Assembly: GCA_946481615.1 (NCBI GenBank)
Contig: CAMLOR010000002.1
Location: 1 to 46,390 of the forward strand
Direction of reading: 5' to 3'
Length of the DNA: 46,390 nt
DNA from: an uncultured Aquimonas sp.
Lineage (GTDB): Bacteria > Pseudomonadota > Gammaproteobacteria > Xanthomonadales > Xanthomonadaceae
In this document: one piece after another, positions 44,978 through 46,390 of the stretch
Numbering within the stretch: position 1 is the stretch's first letter
Layout: every line of letters begins with the position of its first letter
Translations under genes and position numbers: made by a program
Notes under the pieces: generated by a model
Database searches by the model: none
What the model was told of the DNA's origin: nothing
What the model saw: the letters and a program-made list of their open reading frames with translations, nothing else

Positions 44978-45050
44978 CCGTTCGCGGTGAGCCTGTCGAA
45001 CCGTTGCCTCGAGGCCCGGGTTCGACAGGCTCACCCCGAACGGGTGAGGG
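44978..45050. repeat. Family A palindromic repeat pair upstream of the GTPase operon
   Basis: A unit in one orientation (about 44978-45002, GGTGAGCCTGTCGAACC) and one in the opposite orientation (about 45019-45043, GGTTCGACAGGCTCACC) face each other. They lie in the 183-bp gap between hemE and the GTPase operon, the same family as 30289-30343 and 31957-32036. The gap holds no gene. Confidence 0.88.
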
Positions 45051-45093
45051 GGCGCGGGCGAGAAAGCGGCGGCACCATCGCCCAGTCGCGCTG

Positions 45094-46155
45094 TCAGCCG
45101 TGATACGGCCAGCTCAACGCATGCACCGCGTCGATCAGCACCTTGAGGTGCTCCGGATTCACGTCGGGCGAGATGCCGTGGCCGAGGTTGAAGACGTGGC
45201 CGTTGCCCTTGCCGTAGCTTTCGAGCGCGGCGCCGACTTCGGCGCGGATGGCATCGGGCTTGGCGTACAGCACGGTCGGGTCGAGGTTGCCCTGCAGCGC
45301 GACCTTGCCGCCGGTGCGGCGCCGCGCTTCCTCGAGCGACACCAGCCAGTCCACGCCGATGCCTTCGGCGCCGCTCATCGCGAGTTCTTCCAGATACGGC
45401 GCGTTGCCCTTGCCGAACAGGATCAACGGCGTGCGTTCGGCGCCTTCGCCGCGCGGCAGTTCCTGCGCGATGCGCGTGAGGTAGCGCAGCGAGAATTCGC
45501 GGTAGAGCGCGGGCGAGAGCACGCCGCCCCAGGTGTCGAACACCTGCAGCGCCTGCGCGCCGGCCGCGCGCTGCGCGGCGAGGTAGGCGATCACGGCTTG
45601 CGTCGTGACTTCCAGCAGCCGGTGCAGCGCCGCCGGATTGTCGTAGGCGAGCGCCTTGATCTTCGAGAAATTCTCGCTGCCGCCGCCTTCGATCATGTAG
45701 CAGGCCAGCGTCCAGGGGCTGCCCGAGAACCCGATCAGCGGCACGCGACCGCGCAGTTCGCGGCGGATGAGGCGCACGGCGTCCATCACGTAGCCGAGAT
45801 CCATCTCCATGTCGGGCACGGCAAGCTGCGCGATCTGCGTTTCGCTGGTGATCGGCCGTTCGAACTTCGGGCCTTCGCCTTCGGCGAAATACAGGCCCAG
45901 GCCCATCGCATCGGGCACGGTGAGGATGTCGGAGAACAGGATGGCGGCGTCGAGATCGAACCGCGCCAGCGGCTGCAGCGTGACTTCGCAGGCGAGTTCC
46001 GGCGTCTTGGCCAACGTCAGGAAACTGCCGGCCTTCGCGCGGGTGGCGCGATATTCGGGCAGGTAGCGTCCGGCCTGGCGCATGATCCAGACCGGCGTGC
46101 AGTCGACGGGTTCGCGCCGCAGGGCGCGCAGGAAGCGGTCGTTGGTGAGGTTCAT
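45094..46155 (-). CDS. hemE: Uroporphyrinogen decarboxylase
   Basis: 353 residues from ATG 46155, full length. The family signature [15 protein letters not shown] is at ~21-35 with active-site Arg residues, followed by [13 protein letters not shown] (catalytic Asp) and [19 protein letters not shown] is near the end. It decarboxylates uroporphyrinogen III to coproporphyrinogen III in heme synthesis. Palindromic repeats lie on both sides. Confidence 0.97.
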   Translation of the reverse strand: MNLTNDRFLRALRREPVDCTPVWIMRQAGRYLPEYRATRAKAGSFLTLAKTPELACEVTLQPLARFDLDAAILFSDILTVPDAMGLGLYFAEGEGPKFERPITSETQIAQLAVPDMEMDLGYVMDAVRLIRRELRGRVPLIGFSGSPWTLACYMIEGGGSENFSKIKALAYDNPAALHRLLEVTTQAVIAYLAAQRAAGAQALQVFDTWGGVLSPALYREFSLRYLTRIAQELPRGEGAERTPLILFGKGNAPYLEELAMSGAEGIGVDWLVSLEEARRRTGGKVALQGNLDPTVLYAKPDAIRAEVGAALESYGKGNGHVFNLGHGISPDVNPEHLKVLIDAVHALSWPYHG

Positions 46156-46174
46156 CGGGTCTCGCGGGTGGTCT

Positions 46175-46264
46175 CGTCATTCCCGCGCAGGCGGGAATCC
46201 AGTGACTTGCGGACGGTGGGGCGATGCGAAGAGTGGCTGGGTTCCCGCCTGCGCGGGAACGACC
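46175..46264. repeat. Family B palindromic repeat pair upstream of hemE
   Basis: ATTCCCGC/GCGGGAAT (46179-46198, GCAG loop) and an inverted GTTCCCGC/GCGGGAAC (46241-46260, CTGC loop) face each other ~40 bp apart, forming one composite element. It fills the gap between hemE and the partial gene at the window end. Confidence 0.9.
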
Positions 46265-46268
46265 AACC

Positions 46269-46390
46269 TCATCGCGGCGCTTCCGCACCTTGGGCGAACA
46301 TGATCTGGAAGCCGCGTTTCAACTGCAGGTCGCGCGCCTTCTCGAAGGCGGCGATGGCCTCGTCCTGCTCGAGGTAGACCTCGCGCTTCA
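46269..46390 (-). CDS. 3' end of an unidentified gene (runs out of the window)
   Basis: One minus-strand frame is open from the window edge to the TGA at 46269-46271, about 40 codons. It reads as a plausible helical C-terminus (E-Q-D-E-A-I-A-A-F-E-K-A-R-D-L-Q, then K-R-G-F-Q-I-M-F-A-Q-G-A-E). The helix resembles a TPR-like end, but too little is visible to identify it. It is upstream of hemE on the same strand. Confidence 0.55.
   Translation of the reverse strand, partial: KREVYLEQDEAIAAFEKARDLQLKRGFQIMFAQGAEAPR

Noticed and set aside
46156..46288. Start of a 455-residue minus-strand frame reading through the repeats before hemE
   Set aside because: Its first part is repeat-encoded and the rest is out of frame with hemE, whose own frame is complete.

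Overview
The window is GC-rich, gene-dense DNA, almost certainly from a gammaproteobacterium of the Xanthomonadales/Lysobacterales group. This is inferred from the TonB-dependent receptor locus with TPR-sulfotransferase and TIGR02466-type oxygenase genes, a SAM-I riboswitch ahead of a metX-metB-hom operon, the six-gene alpha-2-macroglobulin (mag/yfa) operon, and dispersed palindromic repeats of two families. I cannot name a genus. Genes are tightly packed, many overlapping by 1-4 bases. No tRNA, rRNA, CRISPR array or transposase gene was seen.

Layout. 1-7546: the end of a TonB-dependent receptor, a 174-bp inverted-repeat element, then a TPR-sulfotransferase, a TIGR03032 protein, a TPR protein with a 2-oxoglutarate/Fe oxygenase-like end, a second stand-alone TIGR02466 oxygenase-like protein, and a small plug-less barrel whose end resembles the receptor's. 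7738-10701: a GAF-GAF-GGDEF-EAL c-di-GMP enzyme. 10831-15654: hslO, mtgA, a polyisoprenyl-type glycosyltransferase, a CBS protein, a sigma factor with an overlapping membrane-anchored partner, and a hemolysin III family protein. 15694-17939: prfC and an HD-domain protein.

18009-31944 is the most striking region. A Ser/Thr kinase with C-terminal TPRs, a sensor-less histidine kinase and a LuxR-type response regulator overlap one another and run, 37 bp later, into a six-gene operon: DUF2135 - DUF2138 - DUF1175 - alpha-2-macroglobulin - DUF2300 - DUF2135. The macroglobulin carries a CxEQ thioester motif. DUF1175 looks like an NlpC/P60 cysteine hydrolase. The DUF2300 protein appears to combine a degenerate penicillin-binding-protein-like region, a SpoIID-like region and an HExxH motif. 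Together this suggests a signal-controlled periplasmic defence and wall-maintenance system.

32049-34053 holds an M23 peptidase and a phytase-like lipoprotein. 34122-37932 is the riboswitch-controlled methionine/homoserine operon; its homoserine dehydrogenase has an N-terminal extension encoded by palindromic repeats. Then come sdaA, a glutaredoxin-like gene and a BrnT/BrnA toxin-antitoxin pair. 40325-44910 (minus) is an overlapping five-gene operon, GTPase - YceI - cytochrome b561 - YceI - GTPase. The window ends with hemE, flanked by repeats, and the last codons of an unidentified gene.
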